DNA of 64,000 nt from PALSA-1006 sp964571195 (lineage in GTDB: Bacteria; Pseudomonadota; Gammaproteobacteria; Burkholderiales; Gallionellaceae): contig CAZNAD010000006.1 in assembly GCA_964571195.1 (NCBI GenBank), positions 62,001 through 126,000 on the forward strand, written 5' to 3'. Shown piece after piece: positions 7,362 through 18,800 of the stretch. The notes below the pieces were generated by a model. It was given only the letters and a program-made list of their open reading frames with translations. It did not search any database and had not been told where the DNA came from. Positions within the stretch are counted from its first letter, which is position 1. Each line of letters starts with the position of its first letter. Both the position numbers and the translations under genes were made by a program.

Positions 7362-9824
7362 ATGAATACGGAAGCTACATATCACGTTCTGCTGATCGAA
7401 GACGATCCGGGGGATGCCAATCTGGCACGTCAGGCTTTGCGCGCCAGCAAAGAGCCGTTGTTCGATGTCGTATGGGTGGACACATTGGCCGGAACCGTCA
7501 ATGCCTTACGGCATGGGCACTTTGATGTCCTGTTGCTCGATTTGTCCCTGCCCGATTCCAGCGGAATACAGACGGTGCATGCCGTCCGGCAACATGCGGG
7601 GAATGTCCCGCTTGTCGTGCTTACCGGGCACGACGATACACGTTTCGCCTTGCAGACATTGGAAGCGGGCGCGCAGGATTATCTGATCAAAGGGCGTTTC
7701 GATACCGATGCGCTGGTACGCGCTATCGGTTATTCCATTGAACGGAAGAACCTGACGCTCAACCTGCAACAGAGTCACGACCTGTTGAACAAGATATCCG
7801 ATCAAGTGCCGGGTATGCTTTATCAGTTAAAACGCGCGCCAGATGGCCGCATGTCTTTTCCATTTGTCAGCAAGGCGGCTTACGATATCTTCGGTGTTAC
7901 GCCGGAGCAGGTGCGGGAGGATGCCAGCCCTCTGTTCACCTACCAACATCCAGAAGATGTTGAGCGAGTCGCAACTTCGGTGGAAGAGTCGGCGCGCGAC
8001 CTTTCGACCTGGCAGCAGGAGTTCCGTGTTGTTTTGCCGCAGGGTTTACGCTGGATAAGGGGAGAGGCGCGCCCCGAGCAACAGAAAGACGGCAGCGTCC
8101 TGTGGAACGGCTTTATCTCCGACATCACCGAGAGCAAACAGATCGAGGCGCGCTTGAATCTGGCGTCCCGTGTTTTCGAGACGACGGGAGAAGCGATCCT
8201 GGTCACTGATGTGACGGGCAATATCATCGCCGCCAATCCGGCGTTCTCAAATATCACCGGCTACAGCGAGGCGGAGGTGCTTGGCAAGAATCCGCGTCTC
8301 CTGAAATCGGGTCGCCACGGAGAGGAGTTTTATCGGGAGTTCTGGCAGGGGATCACCAGTAAGGGTGAATGGGTCGGCGAAGTATGGAATCGGCGCAAGA
8401 ACGGTGAAATCTATGCGCAATGGGAGTCGGTCAGCACCATCAGAGATGCGGACGGTAACGCGACACGTTATGTTGCCGTGTTTTCGGATATGAGCGAGAT
8501 CAAGAGCGCGCAGGACAAGGTCGAGCAACTTTCCTGGCGCGACCCGCTCACCGGCCTGGCCAACCGTCCGTTGTTCCTGCGCCAGGTGGAGCAGACGCTG
8601 GTGAGTGCCAAGCGGGACGGGGGATTCTCCGCTGTATTGTTGATCGACCTTGATCGCTTCAAAGAGATCAACGAGGCTCGCGGTTTGGCCATCGGGGATG
8701 CGTTATTGCGCGCCGTGGCTGAACGCTTCAGCCAGGTTCTGCATGCCGACGATCTGCTGGCGCGTCTGGATTCGGACGAGTTCGCCGTGTTGTTGCCGCG
8801 CCTGCGTAAATCCCGCGAAATGGGGGGGCGAGAGGCCATGGCTGTGGCGGAGAAATTGCGTGCCGCATTGAACGAAGCGGTGGAGATCGAAGGCACTCGC
8901 ATCCATATCGATGCCAGTATCGGGATCGCCATGTTGCCGGAATCCTTGCAAGAGAGTTCCGTCGAGGTGTTGCGTCAGGCCGATATGGCGATGGACAAGG
9001 CCAAAGCGGAAGGCCGGGCGCGTACCGTGTTCTTCGAGGCAGCGATGGGCGAGACGGTGAAAGAACGCTTCCAGATGGAAGCCGAGTTGCGTGCGGCGAT
9101 CAGCGGAGAGCAACTGAGGTTGTATCTCCAGCCACAGGTGGATGCGCAGGGGATACAGGTCGGAGCGGAAGCGCTGGTGCGCTGGCAACATCCCTCGCGC
9201 GGCCTGATCCCGCCCGGACTGTTTATCCCGTTAGCCGAGACTTCCGACCTGATTGTGGCATTGGATCGCTGGATGCTGGGAGCGGTCTGTCGCCTGCTGG
9301 CGAGGCTTGATGCCGAAGGTCGTACCTTGCGTTTGTCGGTCAATATCAGCCCGCGTCATTTCCAGCAGGCGGACTTCGTCGATGAAATCAAACGTCAATT
9401 GCGGGTGAGCGGAGCCGACCCCTGCCATCTGGTGCTGGAGTTGACCGAGGGGGTGGTGATCGGTGACATCGGCGATGTGGTCGCCAAGATGACCACACTC
9501 TCCACCTTGGGGATACATTTCTCGATTGATGACTTCGGTACCGGTTATTCCAGTTTGGCCTATATCAAGCGCCTGCCCATTCACGAGTTGAAAATCGACA
9601 AGAGTTTTATTCAGGATTCCACTACCGATCCCAACGATGCGGCGTTGGTCGAGACTATTCTGTCCATAGCCCAGCACCTTCATTTCAAGATCGTGGCGGA
9701 AGGGGTAGAGACGCAGGCGCAGGCCGATTTCTTGAACGCACGGGCAAACGTCATCCATCAGGGTTATCTGTATGGGCGTCCTGAGCCGGTAGAGAAATGG
9801 TTGCAACTGTTGAGTGTTCCGTGA
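7362..9824 (+). CDS. response regulator with PAS-PAS-GGDEF-EAL output
   Basis: Protein of 820 residues: REC domain 1-125 (DVLLLDLSLPDSSG carries the phospho-acceptor Asp), PAS about 140-262, PAS-PAC about 265-390, GGDEF about 395-550 and EAL about 565-815. The GGDEF signature is degenerate (RLDSDEF), so cyclase activity is unlikely. EAL motifs are intact (AEALVRW, LELTEGVVI, IDDFGTGYSSLAYI, KIDKSFI, VAEGVETQ). The likely net activity is phosphorylation-gated c-di-GMP hydrolysis. The next kinase gene begins 46 bases downstream and may be its partner. It resembles the REC-PAS-PAS-GGDEF protein at 27.1 kb over REC and the second PAS. Confidence 0.9.
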   Translation: MNTEATYHVLLIEDDPGDANLARQALRASKEPLFDVVWVDTLAGTVNALRHGHFDVLLLDLSLPDSSGIQTVHAVRQHAGNVPLVVLTGHDDTRFALQTLEAGAQDYLIKGRFDTDALVRAIGYSIERKNLTLNLQQSHDLLNKISDQVPGMLYQLKRAPDGRMSFPFVSKAAYDIFGVTPEQVREDASPLFTYQHPEDVERVATSVEESARDLSTWQQEFRVVLPQGLRWIRGEARPEQQKDGSVLWNGFISDITESKQIEARLNLASRVFETTGEAILVTDVTGNIIAANPAFSNITGYSEAEVLGKNPRLLKSGRHGEEFYREFWQGITSKGEWVGEVWNRRKNGEIYAQWESVSTIRDADGNATRYVAVFSDMSEIKSAQDKVEQLSWRDPLTGLANRPLFLRQVEQTLVSAKRDGGFSAVLLIDLDRFKEINEARGLAIGDALLRAVAERFSQVLHADDLLARLDSDEFAVLLPRLRKSREMGGREAMAVAEKLRAALNEAVEIEGTRIHIDASIGIAMLPESLQESSVEVLRQADMAMDKAKAEGRARTVFFEAAMGETVKERFQMEAELRAAISGEQLRLYLQPQVDAQGIQVGAEALVRWQHPSRGLIPPGLFIPLAETSDLIVALDRWMLGAVCRLLARLDAEGRTLRLSVNISPRHFQQADFVDEIKRQLRVSGADPCHLVLELTEGVVIGDIGDVVAKMTTLSTLGIHFSIDDFGTGYSSLAYIKRLPIHELKIDKSFIQDSTTDPNDAALVETILSIAQHLHFKIVAEGVETQAQADFLNARANVIHQGYLYGRPEPVEKWLQLLSVP

Positions 9825-9870
9825 CGGTTTTCCCCGGAGTGGAACTGAACTGCATAGACTAGGAGTGGGC

Positions 9871-12708
9871 ATGATGCAACTCAATGAACGTTTGCTCAAT
9901 CTGACGGTGGGCGGCTTTCTGGCGCGTCTGCTGATCGGCGTGGTGCTGTTTAATCTGTTCACCATCGGCCTGGCTTGGTGGACCATCCAGCAACAGTACG
10001 ATCTGCACCACGAGCAGGCCGAAGTCAGCACCTATAATCTGGCGCGGGTGCTGGAAAGCCAATTGTACGGACAGATACGCGCGAACGAGATGGCGCTGTT
10101 CGCTGTGCAGGACGAGCTTTACCGGCAGCGCACACACGGAAAGATCGATGCGTTCGAGCTGAACCGCTACATCGAGCAAGTACGGGCACGTCTGCCTGGA
10201 ATCGATGCGATCCGCATCACCGATGCACAAGGTGTGTTGCAATACGGCTCGGACGTAAAACCTGAGGCCAGAATATCGTTGGCCGACAGGCCGCATTTCC
10301 TCCGCTTGCGTGAGGATGCCAACGCGGGGCTGATTATCTCCAAGCCGCAACTTAGCCGCGCCAACAACAAGATGGTGATTGTGCTGGCACGTCGTCTCAC
10401 ACGTGCGGACGGTTCGTTCGCCGGGATGGTGTTCGCGGCGATCCCCTTGGCCTATCTGACACGTGCCTTTGCCGATATGGATGTCGGCGAGAACGGGGTG
10501 GTGGCGATACGTGACGGAGAGCTGGCAATGGTGGCGCGTTATCCAGAATCGCCATTGGGCGGTATGGCGATCGGGAGCAAAAACGCGGCACCGGAATTGT
10601 ATCAAGCGGTACAGACGGGGAAGGTGTCCGGTACTTATCGCACCGCCAACTTGGCCGATAAGATCGAGCGCACTATTTCCTTCCACAAATTAAGCGATTA
10701 TCCGCTTTATGTCATCGTCGGGCGTGCCAGTGTGGATTATCTGGCGGACGCCCGCGCGGAAGCGCGGAAGATCGGCTGGCTGGTGGCGACTTTCGTCCTG
10801 GTGAGTTTACTGTTGAGCACGATGGCTTACCGGGCCTGGATGCGACAGCGCAAACTGAATCAGTCCTTGTTTGACAGCGAGACCCGCTTGAACGAATTGT
10901 TCGAGAACATGAGCAGCGGGGTGGCGATCTATCGGGTATCCGAGGACGGGCAGGATTTTGTGTTTAGCGGATTAAATCGCGCGGCGGAGCGCTTGGATAA
11001 CTCACGGCGCGCAGACCTGATCGGCAAAAACGTAGTCGAGGCGTTCCCCGGTGTCGTCGAGCTTGGATTGCTGGAGGTGTTCAGGCGCGTGTGGAAGACC
11101 GGGGTGGCGGAGCGGTTTCCCTTATCTTTCTACCACGACGGGCGCATATCTGGTTGGCGCGACAATTTTGTATACAAGCTGCCCAGCGGCGAAGTGGTGG
11201 CGATCTACGACGATGTGACCGAGCGCATACAAGCGCAACAGTCGCTGGCCGAGCTTAATCGCGACTTTGTAATCTTGCTGGAAAACACCAGCGACTTTAT
11301 CTATTTTAAAGACAAAGATAGCCGCATCCGTTTTTGCAGCCAGACGATGGCGAACATTACCGGGCACAAGAATTGGCGCGAGATGGTGGGCAAGCATGAT
11401 TTGGAGATATTCCCAGCGGATACCGCGCGGATTTATTACGAGGAGGAGTTGCCGGTGTTTCGCGATGGCACGCCCATCCTGAACCGTGTCGATCCTTATT
11501 ACGACGAGCAGGGCAAGCAAGGTTGGGTCAGTACCAACAAATGGCCGGTATTCGATAGCGATGGCAAGACCGTGGTCGGTATATTCGGTATCAGTCGCGA
11601 TGTTTCCGAATACAAGAGAACGGAGCTTGCCCTGAAGGAAAGCGAAGCTCGTCTGAGAGCTATCATCGAGAACGAGCCGGAATGTATCAAGATTGTGGAT
11701 GAGAATGGGATATTGACGCAGATGAATCCGGCAGGGCTGGCGATGATCGAGGCGGATTCGCTGGAACAGGTGGCGGGGCGACCGGTGTTGGGCGTCATTG
11801 CGCCGGAATATCGGGCCGCATTCAGCGCGATGCACAAGCGCGTATTGGCAGGCGAAACGCAGCAATTGAGGTTCGAAGTGCAGGGGCTGAAAGGGGGGCG
11901 CCGCATGCTCGAGACTCACGCGGTACCGATGCGGATGCTCGACAAGGTGGTGCATCTGGCCGTCACACGCGACATTTCCGAACGTCAGAAAGCGGAGGAT
12001 GCGTTACGCCGCTCCAATGCCGATCTGGAACGTTTTGCTTACAGCGTGTCGCATGATATGCGCCAGCCGTTGCGGGCGGTGAGCGGGCATCTGCAATTGT
12101 TGCAGCGCAGCATGAAAGACAAGCTGGATGAGGATGAGCGCGAGAATATGAATTTCGCTCTGGAAGGCGCGCGCAGGATGGATTCCATGATCGTCTCGTT
12201 ACTCGATTATTCGCGTGTCGGTCGCAAGACCGAATCCAAACAATGGATGCCCAGCCGGACCGCCTTGGATGAAGCGATGGGTTTTCTCGATGCGCTCATC
12301 GGCGAGACCAAGGCCGAAGTGGCCTTGCGGGGCGAGTGGCCGCAGGTCTTTGCCAGCCGCGACGAGCTCACCCGGCTATTCCAGAATCTGATCGGCAATG
12401 CCATCAAGTTCCGCGATTCCGGGCAAGCGGCACTGATCGAGATCGACTCTACGGTGCAGGGCGAGACTTGGCGAGTGTCGGTGCGGGACCACGGTGTTGG
12501 TATCGATCCGCAACAGATCGACCGCTTGTTCCAGTTCTTCAGTCGCTTGCAGTCACGCACCCGCTTCGAGGGAACGGGCATGGGGTTGGCCTTGTGCCGA
12601 CGTATCGTGGAGCACCATGACGGTCGGATATGGGTGGAGTCTGAAGGCGAAGGTAAAGGCAGCACTTTCATCTTCGAGTTGCCGCTGCATAAGAACGAGG
12701 TGGCCTGA
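9871..12708 (+). CDS. membrane sensor histidine kinase, Cache-PAS3-HisKA-HATPase
   Basis: I place the start at 9871, where AGGAG precedes two ATGs (945 residues); the frame opens 57 bases earlier without a ribosome site. Two membrane helices (about 12-35 and 300-325) flank a periplasmic double-Cache sensor. Three PAS domains follow (about 338-452, 463-580, 590-702), then a phytochrome-type H-box SVSHDMRQPLRAV with His728 and an HATPase domain (NLIGNAIKFRD, GTGMGLALCRRIV). No receiver is fused. Cache and the first PAS closely resemble parts of the giant kinase downstream. The periplasmic ligand is unknown. Confidence 0.9.
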   Translation: MMQLNERLLNLTVGGFLARLLIGVVLFNLFTIGLAWWTIQQQYDLHHEQAEVSTYNLARVLESQLYGQIRANEMALFAVQDELYRQRTHGKIDAFELNRYIEQVRARLPGIDAIRITDAQGVLQYGSDVKPEARISLADRPHFLRLREDANAGLIISKPQLSRANNKMVIVLARRLTRADGSFAGMVFAAIPLAYLTRAFADMDVGENGVVAIRDGELAMVARYPESPLGGMAIGSKNAAPELYQAVQTGKVSGTYRTANLADKIERTISFHKLSDYPLYVIVGRASVDYLADARAEARKIGWLVATFVLVSLLLSTMAYRAWMRQRKLNQSLFDSETRLNELFENMSSGVAIYRVSEDGQDFVFSGLNRAAERLDNSRRADLIGKNVVEAFPGVVELGLLEVFRRVWKTGVAERFPLSFYHDGRISGWRDNFVYKLPSGEVVAIYDDVTERIQAQQSLAELNRDFVILLENTSDFIYFKDKDSRIRFCSQTMANITGHKNWREMVGKHDLEIFPADTARIYYEEELPVFRDGTPILNRVDPYYDEQGKQGWVSTNKWPVFDSDGKTVVGIFGISRDVSEYKRTELALKESEARLRAIIENEPECIKIVDENGILTQMNPAGLAMIEADSLEQVAGRPVLGVIAPEYRAAFSAMHKRVLAGETQQLRFEVQGLKGGRRMLETHAVPMRMLDKVVHLAVTRDISERQKAEDALRRSNADLERFAYSVSHDMRQPLRAVSGHLQLLQRSMKDKLDEDERENMNFALEGARRMDSMIVSLLDYSRVGRKTESKQWMPSRTALDEAMGFLDALIGETKAEVALRGEWPQVFASRDELTRLFQNLIGNAIKFRDSGQAALIEIDSTVQGETWRVSVRDHGVGIDPQQIDRLFQFFSRLQSRTRFEGTGMGLALCRRIVEHHDGRIWVESEGEGKGSTFIFELPLHKNEVA

Positions 12709-12816
12709 TATAGCAGCAAGAAAATTCTTCTTCGTCGCTCTTGCTATCCGCATTTTGTATGAGTCAAAACGCAGCTAACTTTGGTACCGTCTATCTCCAA
12801 GTTCAATGGTGACTAA

Positions 12817-15800
12817 ATGATAAAAAATCCATTCGACATACAAAGTCCTTCCTCATACGCGATCAAGCGGTTGGCGGTGATCGTTCTGCTGCTCAATCTG
12901 TTCGTCGCGTTATTGGCGATGAATTGGCTGAACCATAGCAAGCTACAAGATCAGGAAGAGGCGGCGGTAGCGACTAGGAATATGGCGCAGCTATTGGAGC
13001 AGCACCTGATCGATGTGATCGATAAGATCGACATCAGTCTGCTGGCGGCGGCGGGTGAGGTCAAAAGGCAAAAGGTACAGGGCGCTATCGATGCACCAGC
13101 GCTGAATGCGTATCTGATGAGAATGAAATCACACCTGCCCGATGTTACGAGTATACGGATCGCCGATGCTCAGGGCGCGGTCAGATATGGCAACGGCGTG
13201 GTACCCGATACCCGTGTCAATGTGGCCGACCGCGAATATTTCATTGCACAACGCGACAATTCCAAGGCGGGCTTGGTCATTGCCAAGCCGGTGTTCTCGC
13301 GCATCGATAAGAGGTGGGTCGTGATCCTGTCGCGGGCGATCCATCTGCCGGAGGGTTCCTTTGGCGGTGTGGTTTATGCGAACATTTCGCTGGAACAACT
13401 CAGCAAGGAATTTTCAACCATCAATGTGGGCAACAAGGGGGTCGTCGCGCTGCGCGACAGGGACTTCGGCCTCGTTGTCCGTTATCCCGAGGCCAATAGC
13501 ATCGATGCGTCCATCGGCAACAAAGCCGCATCGCCGAAATTTCTGGAACTGATCGGGGCGGGACAAACGTCCGCCACCTATATCGCTTCGGCCGCGATAG
13601 ACAACATTGAGCGGGTTTTTTCTTTCAGGAAGCCAAGCTCTTTGCCTTATTACATCATCGTTGGTCTGGCCGCTGAGGATTATCTTGCCGAGTGGCGGGA
13701 GCAAGTCACGAATGTAGCAGTGCTGCTGGTATTTTTCTTCCTGGGGACGTTGCTGCTGTCATGGCTGTTTTTCCGTGCCTGGACGCGCTTCATCGCGGCT
13801 AACGCGGCCTTGGTGGAACAGGAAGATGTGCTGCGCATCGTGACCGACTATACCTACGATTGGGAGTACTGGCAGGGGGCAAACCGGGAAATACTTTATA
13901 TCAACCCGGCCTGCGAACAGATCACCGGATATTCACAGAAGGAGTTTGAAGGCAATCCCGGTCTGCTTGAAAGCATCGTTCACCCGGATGACCGGCATTT
14001 GGTGCAAAAACACATCCAGAATTTCGATAGTCGCGACGATGACAATGTCGATTTTCGCATCGTGCGGCGCGACGGAGAGATTCGTTGGATATCCCACGGC
14101 TGTCGTGCAGTTTACGGGCAGGATGGACACTTTATGGGACGCCGCGTCAGCAATCGCGATATCACCGAGCGCAAGCAGGCCGAAGCTGAATTTAAAGCCA
14201 TAGTGCAAACCACGCCGGACGGTTTCTGGCTGGTTTCCGCCCAGAGCGGGTTGGTCGTCGATGTCAATCTTGCCTATTGCAACATGAGCGGCTACAGCCG
14301 CGAAGAGCTTTTGAACCAACCGATTGCTCTGGTTGAGGACGAGCAGGATCAGGAGAAGATCGACCGTAACATACAGACGATCATGCGCGGTGAACCGCTG
14401 TTGTTTGAAACCCGGCACCGGCGCAAAGACGGCAGTTTGATCGAAGTGGAAGTCAGTGCCCGTTTTCTGGAGGCGCGCGGTGGCGTGATCGTGACGTTCA
14501 TCCGCGACATCACGGAGCGTAAAAAATCAGAGCAGGCATTGCTGGCGCAGAAGAATAGCCTCAACGCCGCCCAATATATCGCCCACGTGGGAAGTTGGGA
14601 ACTGGATCTGGTCGCAAATAAACTGACCTGGTCGGACGAGATATTCCGCATCTTTGAAATCGACCCGGCACAGTTTGGCGCATCCTACGAGGCATTTTTA
14701 GAGCGCATTCATCCCGATGACCGGGACAGGGTCAACGCCGCTTTTAGCGAATCGGTTGCGCAACACACTCCCTATGAGATCATCCATCGCCTGTTGATGG
14801 CGGACGGACGTATCAAGCATGTGCAGGAGCGCGGGTATTCGGTTTACAACGAAAATGGCTCACCGTCGCGTTCCATGGGGACGGTGCAAGACATCAGCGC
14901 TCAAGTAAAAGTCGAAATCATGTTGCAGGAAAGCGAGCATTTCTTGCGTTTGGTTGCGGATAACGTGCCGGGAATGGTGGGTTATTGGGATAACGAACTG
15001 CGTTGCCATTTTGCTAACAAGGCTTATCAGGACTGGTTTGGCAAATCTAATGAAGAGATGGTTGGTATCTTCATACAAGAGCTCATGGGTGAAAAATTAT
15101 TCCGCCTCAATGAACCATACATCCGTGCCGTTCTGGCGGGAGAGAAGCAATCATTCGAGCGTACGTTGGTGAAACCCTCAGGAGACACCGGCTATACATG
15201 GGCACAATATATTCCCGATGTCGATGATGCCGGCAAAGTGCGCGGATTTTATGTGATGGTGTCGGATGTCACACAACTCAAACTGGCCGAACTTGCTGCG
15301 CAACAAAGCGAGGTTCGTTTCCGCCAGATGTTCGAGAACATGAGCAGCGGCGTGGTGGTGTATCGGGCCGTGGACGACGGCGACGATTTCGTCTTTGAAG
15401 ACATCAATCAATCGGTGGAACGTATCGAGGGTACGCGCCGGGAAGATTTGGTTGGCAAACGCGTCAGCGAAGCTTTCCCCGGCATCCGCGAGATGGGTTT
15501 GCTGGATACATTCAGGCGCGTATGGCGTACTGGGCAATCCGAGCGCTACCCGCTGAGTTTCTATGCGGACGATAAGATCGCAGGCTGGCGCGATAACTTT
15601 GCTTATCGTCTGGAATCCGGCGAGCTAGTCGTGATCTACGACGACGTGACCGCGCGCAAGCAGGCCGAGGTCGCGCTGGAGAAAAGCGAAGAACGTCTTG
15701 CGGTGGCCACCAAGGCGGGCGTCATTGGTATCTGGGACTGGGATGTGGTCAGCAATCATCTGGTCTGGGACGAGGCCATGTATCGTTTGTACGGATTGCA

Positions 15801-18800
15801 CCCCGGTGATTTTGCCGGTGCCTATGAAGCCTGGGCCAGCACCATCCACCCCGAAGATAAGGCGTACACGGAAGGCGAGATTCAGGCGGCATTGCGCGGG
15901 GCGCGGGAGTATGCCCCCGAGTTTCGCGTGATCTGGCCAGACGGTTCGATACATTACATCAAGGCGGCTTCGCATACCCAGTTCGACGGGAACAAGCGTC
16001 CGCTACGCATGACAGGTATCAACTACGATCTGACCGAACAGAAGCAGGCCGAGCTGAAACTGAACGAGAGCAATCAGTTGCTCAACAGCATCATCGACAA
16101 CATCCCGAACATGATCTTTCTCAAGAGCGCTTCGGATTTGCGCTTCGAGTTGCTCAACCGCGCTGGTGAGGAATTGTTGGGGCATCCCCGCACAGACCTT
16201 ATGGGGCGCAACGATTATGATTTCTTCCCCAAAGAGGAGGCGGACTTCTTTATCGAGAATGATCGCGCCACGCTGGCGCAGACCGGCATTGTGGATATCC
16301 CGGAAGAGCCGATTGAGACCCCGCATGGGGTACGCATCCTGCATACCAAGAAATTAACTATCAGAGACGGGCAGGGGCAGCCCAAGTATTTGCTGGGCAT
16401 TTCGGAAGATATCACCGAGCGGAAGCGGGCTGAACGGAAGATCGCCGAGCTGTTCGAGTTCAATAGCAAGATCATTTCAGAATCCACGCAGGGGATCGTG
16501 GTTTATAAAGCGAGTGGCGATTGCGTGCTGGCAAACAATGCGGCAGTCAAGTCAGTCGGCGCTACACCCGAGCAGGTGTTGGCGCAGAATTTCCGGCAAA
16601 TACGTTCTTGGCAGTTATCTGGGCTGTTTGATGCGGCACTGCGTTGCCTTGAGACTGGCGAGAATCAGCGTATCGAGACGCATGTGGTCACCAGCTACGG
16701 GAAAGAGGTGTGGGTGGATTGCGATTTCATCAGATTGAACCGGGCTGATGAGTTTCATCTGTTACTTATTCAGACCGATGTCAGCGAATTCAGGAATTCC
16801 GAAAAAGCCCTTTCGCTTGCCAAAGCGGAAGCTGAAAACGCCAACCGTGCCAAGAGCGAGTTCCTCGCCAACATGAGCCACGAGATACGCACGCCGATGA
16901 ACGCGATCATCGGTTTGTCCGATCTCGCGCTGGGCACCAGCGAGCTGCCGCCCAAGCTGCACAATTATCTGGACAAGATACATATCTCCTCCAAAGCGTT
17001 GCTTTCCATCATCAACGATATTCTGGACTATTCCAAAGTCGAGGCGGGACGTTTGGAGTTGGATCAGGCCGAGTTGCGGCTTGATGATCTGCTGGAGAAT
17101 GTGGCCGATCTGTTCAATGTGCGTGCCGAAGAAAAAGGCATCGAGCTGGTGCTGGACATCGCTCCCGATGTGCCGGAGCGAGTGATCGGCGACTCTTTGC
17201 GCCTCGGTCAGGTGATGAACAATCTGGTCGGCAATGCGGTGAAATTCACGGAGCAGGGCGAGATCGTCATCAGGGTGCGGCAGTTGGGGCAGGCGGACGG
17301 GATCAGCACGTTGCATTTCGCCGTGCGCGATACCGGTATCGGCATGACCGAAGAACAAGTGGCGCGCCTGTTCAAGGCGTTCACTCAGGCCGATAGTTCC
17401 ATCACCCGCCGTTTCGGCGGCACGGGTCTGGGGTTGACCATCAGCAAGAAACTGGTGGAAAAAATGGGCGGTGATATTGCGGTGAGCAGCGAGCCGGGCA
17501 AGGGCAGCACGTTCAGTTTTACCATCTCGCTGCCAGTATCGAGCCATGCACACATCGAACGTTCGCCTGCCGAGTTGCGGGGGATGCGTGTGCTGGTGGT
17601 GGATGATCTGGAGATTTCGCGGTTGTCCCTGCGCGAATTGCTTAGCTCATGGCAGTTCCAGGTGACGGAAGCGGCCTCGGGGCAAGAGGCGCTGGAGTTG
17701 ATCGCGCAGCGTGTCGATAACCCGGAGCAGGCATTCGAATTGGTGCTGCTGGATTGGAAGATGCCAGGCATGGACGGGGTGGAAGTGACGCGGCATATAC
17801 GCGAATCCGGGCAGCACAAGGATATTTCCAAGCTGCCCGTGATCATCATGGTTACCGCGTACAGCAAAGAGATACTGTTGCAGGAGGCACATGGCCTCCA
17901 TCTGGATGCGGTGCTCAACAAACCGGTCACATCTTCCGGTCTGTTCGACATCATCATGGACTTTCAGGGCGGGTATAAACGCCGTCACGATGTCTCATCC
18001 AGCGCCGACATCATCGGCAATGCATCGGCGATCTGCGGTGCACGCATCCTGCTGGCGGAGGATAACGAGACCAATCAATTGGTGGCGATCGACATTCTCG
18101 AACGCATGGGGCTGAATGTGACGGTTGCCAATAATGGTCAGGAGGCGCTGGAGAATTTGCAGCAAGCCGATTTCGATGCGGTGCTGATGGATTTGCAAAT
18201 GCCGGTGATGGATGGCTTGGAGGCCGCGCGGCGCATTCGCCAGGAAGAGCGCTGGAGTGGGCTGCCGATCATCGCCATGACTGCGGCTGTGATGGAGCAG
18301 GATCGTGCAGCCTGTAGTGCGGCGGGGATGAACGATCACGTCGCCAAGCCCATCTCTCAACAAGAACTATTGCTTGCGCTGCTACGCTGGATCAAGCCGA
18401 CGCTAAATAATCGGCAGCCTGAAGTTCGCAATTCACTCAGAGCGGGAAAGAATCTTCCTAGGGTATCTCAACAAGTCCTGCTATCTGAAAGTTTGCCCGG
18501 TTTTGATGTACCTGCGGCGCTTGATCGTTTGGCTGGCAATAGTGAGTTGCTGATCGAGTTGATGAAAAAATTCGCGGTCGAGTTTTCCGGTGCCGAGTCC
18601 TCATTATCCAAACTCATCAAGGAGGGAGATATTCAGACTGCTGCTGCATTGGCTCACCGCCTCAAAGGGGCGGCAGCCAATCTCGGGGCAATGGAGCTCT
18701 ATCGTGCGAGCGAAGTGCTGGAACAGGCGCTTAAAACGGGTTCTGGTGTGATCGATACGGCAGGTTTCGACAGCGCATTTTCTCAGGCAATGAAAAGCAT

